Source: an uncultured Tateyamaria sp.
GTDB taxonomy: Bacteria; Pseudomonadota; Alphaproteobacteria; Rhodobacterales; Rhodobacteraceae
Direction of reading: 5' to 3'
Assembly: GCF_947504105.1 (NCBI RefSeq)
Contig: NZ_CANNGP010000022.1
Span: 1-64,000, forward strand
Length of the DNA: 64,000 bases
How positions within the stretch are numbered: the first letter of the stretch is position 1; the number at the start of each line of letters is the position of its first letter. This document shows positions 37,073 through 45,198 of the stretch, one piece after another. Under the pieces are notes generated by a model. The model worked only from the letters and a program-made list of their open reading frames with translations, had not been told where the DNA came from and ran no database searches. The position numbers and the translations under genes are program-made.

Positions 37073-38722
37073 TCACATATTCGGATAGTTCGGTCCGTCT
37101 CCGCCCTGCGGCGTGGTCCAGGTGATGTTCTGCGCCGGGTCCTTGATGTCACAGGTCTTGCAGTGCACGCAGTTCTGGAAGTTGATGACAAATCGCGTGT
37201 CCTTGCCCTCTTCCTCAACGAATTCATACACGCCCGCCGGACAGTACCGAGCCGCCGGACCTGCGTATTTTGCAAGGTTCACATTCACAGGCACATCCGC
37301 ATCCGTCAGCTTGAGGTGCGCAGGCTGGCTTTCTTCGTGGTTGGTAAAGCTGAAGGACACGTTCGTCAGTCGATCAAAGGACAGCGTGCCATCAGGCTTG
37401 GGATAGTCGATGGGTTTGTGCTTGCTTGCCTCTTCCGTGGCCTCGGCGTCGTTCTTGCCGTGGCCAATCGTTCCAAACAGCGAAAAGCCCAGCGTGTTGG
37501 TCCACATGTCAAAGCCGCCCAGCACGAGGCTGGCCGTCAGACCGTACTTGGACCACAGCGGCTTCACGTTGCGCACCTTCTTGAGGTCGCTGCCAATGGG
37601 TCCGGTGCGCACCAGCGCCTCGTATCCGTCCAACTCGTCGCCGGAACGACCCTCGTTGATCGCGACATAGGCCGCCTCTGCCGCATGAATGCCCGAATGC
37701 ATTGCATTGTGGTTACCCTTGATGCGCGGCACGTTGACCATGCCCACCGAACAGCCCAGCAGCGCGACGCCGGGTGCCACCATCTTGGGCATCGACTGGT
37801 ATCCACCTTCGGAAATGGCCCGCGCGCCATAGGCCACGCGCTTCCCGCCCTTGAGCAGCTCTGCCACCATCGGATGATGCTTAAAGCGTTGGAACTCCAT
37901 GTAGGGGAACAGGTGCGGGTTCTTGTAGTTCAGGTGAACGACGAAACCGACATAAACCTGATTGTTCTCAAGGTGGTAGATGAACGACCCGCCCCCGGCA
38001 TTCGATCCCAGCGGCCAGCCCATCGTGTGGGTCACCGACCCTTCCCTGTGCTTTGCCGGGTCAATCTCCCATATCTCTTTCATGCCCAGGCCGTATTTCT
38101 GAGGCTCCTTGCCATTCGACAGGTCATACTTGGCGATGACTTCTTTCGACAGTGACCCACGCACACCTTCGGACAGGAACACGTACTTGCCGTGCAGCTC
38201 CATGCCGGGCTCGGTATTCTCGCCGATGGACCCGTCCTCTTCGAGACCGAACACACCAGCCACAACGCCTTTCACCTCGCCATTGTCACCATAGACCAGC
38301 TCGGAACACGCCATGCCGGGAAAGATTTCAACACCCATCTCCTCGGCTTGCTCGGCCATCCAGCGGCACACATTGCCCATCGATACAATGTAGTTGCCGT
38401 GGTTGTTCATCAGCGGCGGCATGGGGAAGTTCGGGATACGCACCCGCCCGGCTTCACCCAGCATGTAAAAGTTGTCGTCCTTGACCGGCACGTTTAGCGG
38501 CGCGCCTTTTTCTTTCCAATCGGGGATCAACGCGTCCAGACCACTTGGGTCCAGCACAGCACCGGACAGGATATGGGCGCCCACTTCGGACCCCTTTTCC
38601 AGCACAACCACGTTCAGGTCGGCATCCAGCTGCTTGAGACGAATGGCCGCCGACAGGCCCGCTGGGCCGGCCCCAACGATCACCACGTCATATTCCATCG
38701 CTTCGCGTTCAATCTCTGCCAT
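37073..38722 (-). CDS. Electron transfer flavoprotein-ubiquinone oxidoreductase
   Basis: Encodes the 549-residue inner-membrane-associated enzyme that passes electrons from ETF to ubiquinone, feeding acyl-CoA and choline-type dehydrogenations into the respiratory chain. The N-terminal FAD motif VVIVGAGPAGLSAAIRL and the C-terminal 4Fe-4S cluster cysteines (QNCVHCKTCDIKDP) are present, as is the RYCPAGVYEF segment. Length is normal. A GGGAG site precedes the ATG. etfAB are not in the window. Confidence 0.97.
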   Translation of the reverse strand: MAEIEREAMEYDVVIVGAGPAGLSAAIRLKQLDADLNVVVLEKGSEVGAHILSGAVLDPSGLDALIPDWKEKGAPLNVPVKDDNFYMLGEAGRVRIPNFPMPPLMNNHGNYIVSMGNVCRWMAEQAEEMGVEIFPGMACSELVYGDNGEVKGVVAGVFGLEEDGSIGENTEPGMELHGKYVFLSEGVRGSLSKEVIAKYDLSNGKEPQKYGLGMKEIWEIDPAKHREGSVTHTMGWPLGSNAGGGSFIYHLENNQVYVGFVVHLNYKNPHLFPYMEFQRFKHHPMVAELLKGGKRVAYGARAISEGGYQSMPKMVAPGVALLGCSVGMVNVPRIKGNHNAMHSGIHAAEAAYVAINEGRSGDELDGYEALVRTGPIGSDLKKVRNVKPLWSKYGLTASLVLGGFDMWTNTLGFSLFGTIGHGKNDAEATEEASKHKPIDYPKPDGTLSFDRLTNVSFSFTNHEESQPAHLKLTDADVPVNVNLAKYAGPAARYCPAGVYEFVEEEGKDTRFVINFQNCVHCKTCDIKDPAQNITWTTPQGGDGPNYPNM

Positions 38723-39009
38723 GTGGCGGCTCCCCTATTCTCCCGCGCCTTCGCGCAAATTTCCGTGTCGCTAGCCTACAGATAGGCTTTGCGCAATGTG
38801 GTGCAGCGTCATCGTGAAAAAATCCACTAAAAATTCACGAAACGACGGCACGTTATGGCAAATGACGTAGCGGCGCACCACGTCAAGCAGATCGGCGCAC
38901 AAAGCTGATGCACTTCAGCCCGACACATTTCCGCCAATGGCGTACCGCACGGTTTGTCGAATCCGCAAAGCCGCGCATGGTGGTCACATGCAACACGAGG
39001 ACCCAGAAG

Positions 39010-39318
39010 ATGCCCATGACCCTGCAAGTGCTCTATCCTGTCAGCAACGGCAGCACATTTGACGATGACTATTACCAATCCACTCATATGGGGCTCGTAG
39101 CCCAGCACATGGGCGCACATATTCAAAGCCAGGTGGTGACCAAAGGGTTGGCAGGCGGGCCGGACACTCCACCGGGCTTTCACGCCATCGCCACCTTTGT
39201 CTTTGCAGATCAGGCCGCGTTTGATGCGACAATGGCAGATGCAGGCCCGGTGCTGGCCGATTTACCCAACTTCACCAACGTCACCCCAACGATGCTGATC
39301 GGACAAACATACGACTAG
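39010..39318 (+). CDS. EthD-domain protein
   Basis: Encodes 102 residues; the ATG at 39010 (MPMTLQVLYPVSN) follows an AGAAG sequence, and upstream ATGs look non-coding. FDDDYYQSTHMGLV and the C-terminal FTNVTPTMLIGQ fit the EthD dimeric alpha/beta barrel family, often linked to degradation or polyketide tailoring. No catalytic role is established. It is convergent with soxR, with overlapping stops. Confidence 0.8.
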   Translation: MPMTLQVLYPVSNGSTFDDDYYQSTHMGLVAQHMGAHIQSQVVTKGLAGGPDTPPGFHAIATFVFADQAAFDATMADAGPVLADLPNFTNVTPTMLIGQTYD

Positions 39319-39767
39319 GGCGGCGTATCCCCCATCAAATACCGCGGTCCCTGCCCCTTGTCTGCTGCCGTATCCTTCGGATTGTACAGCGCACAAACCT
39401 CAAGGCTCAAACAGCCACAACCGATGCACCCATCCAATGTATCGCGCAGTTTTTCCAGCCGCGCGATACGCTCGTCCAGACCTTGCCGAAATTCCACGCT
39501 GATGCGCGCCCAGTCCCGCTTGTTCGGGGCGCGGTGGCGGGGTAGCAGATCCAGTTCCGCCTTGATCTGGGCCAAGGTGAAACCAAATTGCTGCGCCACC
39601 ATGATGAAGCTTAACCGCCGGATATCGGCCCGCTGAAACCGCCTCTGCCCACCGGCATTGCGCCACGGTGCCAACAGCCCCTCGTCCTCATAGTAACGAA
39701 TGGCCGACACGGCCAAGCCTGTCCGTGACGCGATTTCGCCAATGCTCAAACCCTCGGATACAGCCAT
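39315..39767 (-). CDS. soxR: Redox-sensitive transcriptional activator SoxR
   Basis: Encodes a 150-residue MerR-family regulator. The HTH is at about 8-45 (LSIGEIASRTGLAVSAIRYY). The [2Fe-2S] site is complete, with cysteines 114, 117, 119 and 125 spaced C-2-C-1-C-5-C. Oxidation of the cluster by superoxide or redox-active compounds activates bound promoters. The divergent spacer contains an almost canonical SoxR box. There is no soxS, as usual outside enterics. Confidence 0.96.
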   Translation of the reverse strand: MAVSEGLSIGEIASRTGLAVSAIRYYEDEGLLAPWRNAGGQRRFQRADIRRLSFIMVAQQFGFTLAQIKAELDLLPRHRAPNKRDWARISVEFRQGLDERIARLEKLRDTLDGCIGCGCLSLEVCALYNPKDTAADKGQGPRYLMGDTPP

Positions 39768-39782
39768 GAAAAAAGTCCTTGA

Positions 39783-39800
39783 CCTAAAGTTAACTTGAGG
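39783..39800. promoter_or_regulatory. SoxR-binding box in the soxR/VOC divergent spacer
   Basis: The 18-base dyad CCTAAAGTTAACTTGAGG differs at one position from the E. coli soxS SoxR box as I know it. It lies inside a 19-bp spacer between TTGACC (39779-39784) and a weak -10-like CAGGAT (39804-39809) reading toward the VOC gene. The long spacer is the hallmark of MerR/SoxR-activated promoters. Confidence 0.88.
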
Positions 39801-39858
39801 TCGCAGGATGCCCTCATCGACCTGAAAAGGAAAGACCACATGACGAAAGGACCAGATC

Positions 39859-40239
39859 ATGCCCGCAATGCTCGAACACACCAATCTCACCGTTTCCAAC
39901 CCGGATGCGACCGCAGCATGGATGTGCGACCTCTTTGGCTGGCATATCCGGTGGGCCGGCAACGCGATGGAGGTCGGGCGCACCGTCCACGTCGGGACCG
40001 ACAAACACTATCTCGCGCTGTACACGCAGGACGCGGCGGGCAAGGCCACCGATAACTCCTATGCGACCATCGGCGGGCTCAACCACATTGCCATCGTGAC
40101 GGACGACCTCGAAGGGATTGAGGACGCCGCACGCGAACAGGGGTTCCGCGTGGGCCAGCACCACGACTATGAACCGGGCCGCCGCTTCTATTTTCATGAC
40201 AAGGACAATATCGAGTTCGAGGTGGTGCAATACGACTAG
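39859..40239 (+). CDS. VOC family (glyoxalase/dioxygenase superfamily) protein
   Basis: Encodes 126 residues of the vicinal-oxygen-chelate fold. Paired beta-alpha-beta modules start at LEHTNLTVSNPDATAAWM and LNHIAIVTDDLEGIED. Candidate metal residues are H8 in the first module, H86 in the second and the E of NIEFEVVQYD at the C-terminus. The reaction is unknown; family members include glyoxalase I, antibiotic-resistance and dioxygenase proteins. The gene is transcribed from the SoxR-box promoter, so I infer a role against redox-cycling compounds or electrophiles. Confidence 0.85.
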   Translation: MPAMLEHTNLTVSNPDATAAWMCDLFGWHIRWAGNAMEVGRTVHVGTDKHYLALYTQDAAGKATDNSYATIGGLNHIAIVTDDLEGIEDAAREQGFRVGQHHDYEPGRRFYFHDKDNIEFEVVQYD

Positions 40240-40259
40240 GGCTCCGCCCATTCACAGGC

Positions 40260-40282
40260 GAAACGGTCCCCCAGACCGTTTC
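40260..40282. terminator. Hairpin downstream of VOC gene
   Basis: A perfect 9-bp stem (GAAACGGTC 40260-40268 with GACCGTTTC 40274-40282, 5-base loop), enclosed by further AGGCG/CGCCT complementarity. It lies 20 bases after the VOC stop. No T tract, so it may be a rho-assisted or 3'-end-stabilising hairpin. Confidence 0.55.
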
Positions 40283-40299
40283 CGGGACGCCTGTTCATT

Positions 40300-40352
40300 C
40301 TTCTGACCGAAAATATCATGGGGGAGGCGCGCCGCGCCGGGGGCAAAGCCCC
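40300..40352. repeat. Intergenic element resembling a dispersed Rhodobacterales motif
   Basis: After TTCTGACCGAAAATATC comes a G-rich stretch with two hairpins: GGCGC/GCGCC (40326-40330 with 40334-40338) and GGGGC/GCCCC (40340-40344 with 40348-40352). Similar 'AAATATC-GGGGG-...-GGGGCAAAGCCCC' spacers recur between genes in Rhodobacterales genomes, to my recollection. Only one copy was noticed in this window. Confidence 0.5.
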
Positions 40353-40452
40353 AAACCCTCTTGCATTCCCCCGCTCCATTGGGTCAGGTATCTCCTATCG
40401 CAAACAACGGCGGCTCCATCGCGGGCCGCCGCCTGTTATTAGGACGACGCCG

Positions 40453-40923
40453 ATGGAAAAGATCCCAATGACCCGCGCCGGTGCGACCGCACTGGAAACG
40501 GAATTGAAACATCTCAAGACCGAAGAACGCCCCGCCATCATCAAGGCGATTGCAGAGGCGCGCGAACATGGTGACCTTTCCGAAAACGCGGAATATCACT
40601 CGGCCAAGGAAAAGCAGTCCTTTATCGAAGGCCGGATCAAAGAGCTCGAGGGCGTGATCTCGTTGGCCGAGGTGATCGATCCGACCAAACTGTCCGGGGC
40701 CATCAAGTTCGGTGCGACCGTGACGCTGGTGGACGAAGATACGGACGAGGAAAAAACCTATCAGATCGTCGGTGAATACGAAGCCAACATCGAAAAGGGT
40801 CTTTTGAACATAAAATCGCCCATCGCCCGTGCCCTGATCGGCAAGGAAGAGGGCGACAGCGTCGAAGTGCGCACGCCGGGCGGCGAAAAGTCCTATGAAG
40901 TCCTGAAAATCAGCTATAGCTGA
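40453..40923 (+). CDS. greA: Transcription elongation factor GreA
   Basis: Encodes 156 residues. It rescues backtracked RNA polymerase by stimulating transcript cleavage. The coiled-coil N-terminal domain contains the tip acidic residues in [18 protein letters not shown], and the C-terminal FKBP-like domain ends in [20 protein letters not shown]. Length is normal. Four bases separate its stop from the next gene. Confidence 0.97.
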   Translation: MEKIPMTRAGATALETELKHLKTEERPAIIKAIAEAREHGDLSENAEYHSAKEKQSFIEGRIKELEGVISLAEVIDPTKLSGAIKFGATVTLVDEDTDEEKTYQIVGEYEANIEKGLLNIKSPIARALIGKEEGDSVEVRTPGGEKSYEVLKISYS

Positions 40924-40927
40924 GGCC

Positions 40928-41938
40928 ATGGCCGAAAAGCCCGAACCACAAGCGCGCCCGACCCCCCTGGGTATCTACGACAAACCCACCGAAGTGGGTG
41001 TCACGGGGATCGAGGTTGCTGCCCTGATCCTGACCGCCATCTGGCTGGTTGGGGCAGCGGCCTATTTCATTCTGGCTGGTGATGACCCCACGGGGACAGG
41101 CGAAGGTCTGCGCTTTCTGATCACCATGCTTGCCGTGTTCATGCCGGTGGCGATGATCTGGGTGGCCGCAACGGCAGCCCGGTCCAGCAAGGTGATGCGC
41201 GAGGAAAGCCAGCGTTTGCAAACCGCGATCGACGCCATCCGACAGGCCTACATCGCGCAGAACCAGGGGCGCAACGTGGCGGATGAACCGTCCGTGGCCC
41301 GCAAGCTGGACGAAATTGCCGCCGCCACCCGCAAGACGGAAACAGCGCTCGCCACCTTCCAAAGCCGCCGCGAACAAGCCCCGGCCCAGCAACCTGTGGC
41401 GCAGCCGGAACCCAGCGGAGACCAACCCACCCTTGCGCTCGGCACCAGCGCCGAAGATATCGCGCGGCCGCTTGCGACCGAGGATTTCATCCGCGCTCTG
41501 AACTTCCCCGAAACGGCAGAAGACGAAGAAGGATTTACCGCGCTCCGCAAGGCCATGCGCGACCGCGAGACCTCGAAGCTGGTGCAGGCCGCGCAGGACA
41601 TCCTGACCCTGCTCAGCCAGGATGGCATCTACATGGACGACCTGCGCCCCGACCGCGCCCGTCCCGAAGTGTGGCGGCAGTTTGCCCAAGGTGCACGCGG
41701 CCGCGCCGTCGCTCCGCTGGGCGGCGTGCGGGACCGGTCGTCATTGGCGCTGTCCGCAGGTCGCATGAAACAGGACCCGATCTTCCGCGACGCGGCGCAC
41801 CACTTCCTGCGCCGCTTTGACCAAACGGTGTCCACTTTCGCCGAGACGGCCACGGATGCAGAACTCTCGGCCCTGAGTGACACCCGCACCGCCCGCGCCT
41901 TCATGCTGCTGGGCCGCGTGGCGGGAACATTCGACTAG
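40928..41938 (+). CDS. Hypothetical membrane protein with coiled-coil cytoplasmic region
   Basis: Encodes 336 residues. Two hydrophobic helices at about 24-47 and 56-80 are followed by a heptad-rich segment (SSKVMREESQRLQTAIDAIR) and an Ala/Pro-rich linker (about 140-180). The C-terminal 150 residues are helical and acidic/basic mixed, with no motif I recognise. It is immediately downstream of greA (4-base gap), so probably co-transcribed. It may be a Rhodobacterales-specific family. Confidence 0.8.
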   Translation: MAEKPEPQARPTPLGIYDKPTEVGVTGIEVAALILTAIWLVGAAAYFILAGDDPTGTGEGLRFLITMLAVFMPVAMIWVAATAARSSKVMREESQRLQTAIDAIRQAYIAQNQGRNVADEPSVARKLDEIAAATRKTETALATFQSRREQAPAQQPVAQPEPSGDQPTLALGTSAEDIARPLATEDFIRALNFPETAEDEEGFTALRKAMRDRETSKLVQAAQDILTLLSQDGIYMDDLRPDRARPEVWRQFAQGARGRAVAPLGGVRDRSSLALSAGRMKQDPIFRDAAHHFLRRFDQTVSTFAETATDAELSALSDTRTARAFMLLGRVAGTFD

Positions 41939-43179
41939 GCTCCAAACCCCGCCCAGGGGATGAAACGAACAAGGTCGCCTCGCTGCACTGACATCGCCTC
42001 GTCCGGCAGTTCGACCAGACCCTCGGCCCAGCTCAGTCCACTGATCCGTCCGGACCCTTCCGAGGCAAAAACCTCGACCTGACCGTCGCGGATTCGAGCC
42101 CGAGAAAACTCACGCCGTCCCGCTTTCTTCGTTTTTGAAAAGCCGGCAGGCACCATAAAACCCTGCGGAGCCTTCCAATCTGCCCCCGCAAGAACGGACA
42201 GCGCAGGCGCGCCGAACACCAGCGTGCAGACCATGGCCGCCACCGGGTTGCCCGGCAGTCCAAAGACGGGTTTGCCTTGCCACATCCCCAAGGCCAAAGG
42301 TCGCCCGGGTTTGATCGCCACACGCCACAGTGCCATCGCCCCCGCCTCGTTCAGCAGGGCGGACACATGATCCGCATCCCCTGCAGACGCGCCACCGCTG
42401 GTAAAGATGACGTCCACCTGTTTCGCCCCCTGATCGAGACGCGCACGCAGGGCGTCGCGGTCATCGACGACATGCCCAAGGTCGACAGGGATATGCCCCA
42501 GATGCGCAATCAGGCCCCGCAACATGGGCCGGTTCGCATCATAGATCTGACCCGGTCCGGCATCGGCGCCCGGCTGCACGACCTCATCCCCGGTCGACAA
42601 GATGCCGACCCGCAGTTGACGACAGACAGACACCTCCGCCACTCCCACGGCAGAAAGCAGGGCGAGGTCAGCAGGCGTCAATCTGCGCCCCGCCTCCGCA
42701 ACAATATCTCCCACTTCGACATCCTCGCCCGCCTTGCGGGTGTTGGCGCCCTGTCTAATGGGGCCGGTGAAGTGGATCGCGTCGTCTTCGACCGTCACAT
42801 CCTCTTGCAAAATGATCGTATCTACGCCGGGAGGTAGCGCGGCACCTGTGAGGATACGAATGGCTGTCCCCGCGGGGACACTTGCGTCGGGCGTGGCACC
42901 AGCAGGCATATGTTGGGCCACGAGCGGGATATGGTGGTCACCCTCCCCGCGTCCGTTAAGGAATCCGTAACCATCTACGGCCGTGTTTGGCAACGGGGGA
43001 TGGGCCCGCGGGGCTTTGATGTTGGCAGCAAGGATGCGGTCGAGTGCTTCTGCCACCGACACAACCTCTTGCCCGACGACAGGGCTGAGACGCGTCCTGA
43101 GGTCCGCCAGCGCTTCGTCCACGGGGGTCCAGTGTACGCCGGGCGGCAACGCAAAACAGTCGTTCTTAAGCGGCGGCAT
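41935..43179 (-). CDS. moeA: Molybdopterin molybdotransferase MoeA
   Basis: Encodes 414 residues. It inserts molybdate into adenylylated molybdopterin to make the Mo cofactor. LPNTAVDGYGF is the substrate motif, VFTSGGASAGDADHV the MoaB/MoeA loop, and VFGLPGNPVAAMV the third signature. The chosen ATG (MPPLKNDCFALPPG) has GGAGGA upstream and overlaps the preceding gene by 14 bases; an in-frame ATG at 43194 is possible. It is the last gene of the fdhD-mobA-mobB operon. Confidence 0.95.
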   Translation of the reverse strand: MPPLKNDCFALPPGVHWTPVDEALADLRTRLSPVVGQEVVSVAEALDRILAANIKAPRAHPPLPNTAVDGYGFLNGRGEGDHHIPLVAQHMPAGATPDASVPAGTAIRILTGAALPPGVDTIILQEDVTVEDDAIHFTGPIRQGANTRKAGEDVEVGDIVAEAGRRLTPADLALLSAVGVAEVSVCRQLRVGILSTGDEVVQPGADAGPGQIYDANRPMLRGLIAHLGHIPVDLGHVVDDRDALRARLDQGAKQVDVIFTSGGASAGDADHVSALLNEAGAMALWRVAIKPGRPLALGMWQGKPVFGLPGNPVAAMVCTLVFGAPALSVLAGADWKAPQGFMVPAGFSKTKKAGRREFSRARIRDGQVEVFASEGSGRISGLSWAEGLVELPDEAMSVQRGDLVRFIPWAGFGA

Positions 43180-44041
43180 CACTGTCCTCCGCATGAGTAA
43201 CGAGTTCTTCGGTGTGACCGGCTCCGAGAATCCACGCCTCTTCCCGCGCGGCACCGGGCAAATCAGTCATCCACTGATACAGGGTTCCGGACGGCAGACG
43301 CGAGAGAGCTAGGGCCAGAAGGCGGACCTGCACGGCATCACGGATGTCGGTCGATTGCATAGCTTTTACAGCTGGTTCGATCAGGCCCGGCCAGATTTCG
43401 GCCAGCACCACAGGGGCATCGTGCCAATCCTCGAACGGCCACACGGCGACTCCAGCACGCGCACGCAGACGGTTGAGGGTGGGCAGGCCCATGAGGATTT
43501 GGCCGCCCACGGTGGGCGGGAAGGCCAATTGGAAGCAGCTTGAAGCCGCCTTGGCCGCGAGGTCGCAGACGCGGCGTTCGGGAACCGTGTCGTAGCTGAT
43601 CCCAGCTTTGCGGTAAGGCACACCGGGCCAGTCGGTCTGGTTGGGTTTGCCCCAGAACGGGCCGGGGCCATCAAAGTGGCGGTTCATTTCTTCGGCGATG
43701 GCATAGCGGTTGTTGCTGCCATCCGAGGCGTCAGTGATGCGGGCGGTGATCCAGTCCCAGAGGGCGAAGGGATCATCTTGACCGGTGATACAGCGGGCAA
43801 GCCCCGTGGGGTAGCCGAACGGGAAATCAAAACTTGCAAGCAGGCGTCGGCCTGCGGCCTGTTCAGCGTCGATCAGTGCCGAGATCTGCGCCTCGGCCTC
43901 TTGCCGGGAGCGGCAATAAATGGGGGTATCGGGAATGCCGTTGCGAGCAATCCCCAGCCAGATGGCGTCTTTGCTGGGCCGTGCGGGGCGGCGTTTGCCA
44001 GCCGACCAGTCTGCGACCAATATCGTATCGAACGGAGTCAA
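43166..44041 (-). CDS. DUF429-like (RNase H fold?) protein in molybdenum operon
   Basis: Encodes 291 residues. The N-terminal FDTILVADWSAGKRRPAR and LLASFDFPFGYPTGLA stretches look like the Asp-bearing strands of DUF429, an RNase H-like family. It appears between mobB and moeA, and relatives are often annotated as molybdopterin-guanine-dinucleotide related in Rhodobacterales, but I know of no experimental role. The start is a TTG overlapping the mobB stop. The C-terminal tail is acidic. The coupling on both sides argues for a cofactor-linked function, which is inference. Confidence 0.72.
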   Translation of the reverse strand: MTPFDTILVADWSAGKRRPARPSKDAIWLGIARNGIPDTPIYCRSRQEAEAQISALIDAEQAAGRRLLASFDFPFGYPTGLARCITGQDDPFALWDWITARITDASDGSNNRYAIAEEMNRHFDGPGPFWGKPNQTDWPGVPYRKAGISYDTVPERRVCDLAAKAASSCFQLAFPPTVGGQILMGLPTLNRLRARAGVAVWPFEDWHDAPVVLAEIWPGLIEPAVKAMQSTDIRDAVQVRLLALALSRLPSGTLYQWMTDLPGAAREEAWILGAGHTEELVTHAEDSDAAA

Positions 44042-44529
44042 AGCCCAACCTCGGACAGGATGAAGTCAGCGATGGCCTTGGTGTCGTTCAGATCAAAGAC
44101 CGGACGATCCATCGTCAGGGCCGTATCGCTGGCGATGGCTCGGATCGTGGGATCGTTCGGGGCAATGAGCGGGTTGCCCGTCTCGGCTCTATGCGCCTCC
44201 ACTTTGGGATGGGCGTCGCGCTTGTATCCTTCGACCAACACCAGATCGACAGGGCTGAGCCGGGTGAGAAGTTGATCAAGCGTGGGTTCATCTGTGTTGC
44301 GCAGCTCTTGCATGAGCGCCACGCGGTTGCGCGAGGCCAGCAGCACTTCGGACGCGCCTGCCACGCGGTGGCGAAAGCTGTCCTTGCCCGGATGGTCGAC
44401 GTCGAATGTGTGATGGGCATGCTTGACGGTCGAAACTGTGTAGCCGCGGCCGGTAATCTCGGTCACAAGCCGCTCCATCAGGCCGGTTTTGCCTGCATTT
44501 TTCCAACCGACAACGCCGTAGATCTTCAT
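44038..44529 (-). CDS. mobB: Molybdopterin-guanine dinucleotide biosynthesis protein B
   Basis: Encodes a 163-residue P-loop GTP-binding protein that assists MobA. The Walker A motif GWKNAGKT is at residues 8-15, and VKHAHHTFDVDHPGKDSFRH is the MobB signature. It overlaps mobA upstream and the DUF429-like gene downstream by 4 bases each. Confidence 0.94.
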   Translation of the reverse strand: MKIYGVVGWKNAGKTGLMERLVTEITGRGYTVSTVKHAHHTFDVDHPGKDSFRHRVAGASEVLLASRNRVALMQELRNTDEPTLDQLLTRLSPVDLVLVEGYKRDAHPKVEAHRAETGNPLIAPNDPTIRAIASDTALTMDRPVFDLNDTKAIADFILSEVGL

Positions 44530-45128
44530 GCCATGTCCTTTGCCCGCGCGAGGTCATCGGGGGTATTTACGTTGAAAAAGGCCGCTTCGTCAGAGAAGAG
44601 CGCCGTGCGCCCCTTATGCATGTCGGTCCACAGAACAACCTTACGCAGCCCGCCCTGAAGAGCCGCACGCAAGTCATCGCTCAAGGCGACGGGCCAAAGA
44701 CCGAAGGTAGGGTGCCGCGCCTGTCCCCTCTTGGGATCGGGGGTGGCGGCAAGGGCCAGAGGGTGTTGCATGTCTTCGGTCGCGAGTTGCAGGCGCGGGA
44801 CGAGATCGCAGGGAAAAAACGGTGTATCGGCAGCGGCCGTCACGATGGTGTCGGCGCCCTGCTCCGCTGCCCAGTCGAGGCCCGCGAGGACACCCGCAAG
44901 AGGACCGGCGAAGCCGTCAATACTATCTGGAATGACAGGCAGATCCAGATCGGCAAAGCGGGCCGGGTCGCCATTGGCGTTGAGTGCGAGGCCTGCCACT
45001 TGGGGACTGAGCCGGTCGATCACGTGGTCGATAAGGCGTTTGCCGCCTGCCTGCAGCAGCCCCTTGTCACCGCCGCCCATGCGCGTGGCTTGCCCGCCCG
45101 CCAGGATCACGCCAAGGGGTGGGGTCAT
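44526..45128 (-). CDS. mobA: Molybdenum cofactor guanylyltransferase
   Basis: Encodes 200 residues. It transfers GMP from GTP to Mo-molybdopterin for bis-MGD enzymes such as formate dehydrogenase or DMSO/TMAO reductases. The nucleotide loop ILAGGQATRMGGGDKG is at residues 8-23; DTPFFPCDLV and HPTFGLWPVAL are also typical. The start chosen is the ATG before this loop; an ATG 13 codons earlier exists. It lies 70 bases after fdhD. Confidence 0.93.
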   Translation of the reverse strand: MTPPLGVILAGGQATRMGGGDKGLLQAGGKRLIDHVIDRLSPQVAGLALNANGDPARFADLDLPVIPDSIDGFAGPLAGVLAGLDWAAEQGADTIVTAAADTPFFPCDLVPRLQLATEDMQHPLALAATPDPKRGQARHPTFGLWPVALSDDLRAALQGGLRKVVLWTDMHKGRTALFSDEAAFFNVNTPDDLARAKDMA

Positions 45129-45198
45129 TGGCAGCTTACTCTTGTCTTTTGCAGGGGCAGAAGACATCCCTGCGGTAATCGGCGGGCGCGTGGAAGGG

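Noticed and set aside
38773-38788. Small hairpin AGCCTA/TAGGCT upstream of the ETF-QO gene
   Set aside because: The arms are only 6 bp and there is no T tract. It may be chance and I could not tie it to a promoter.
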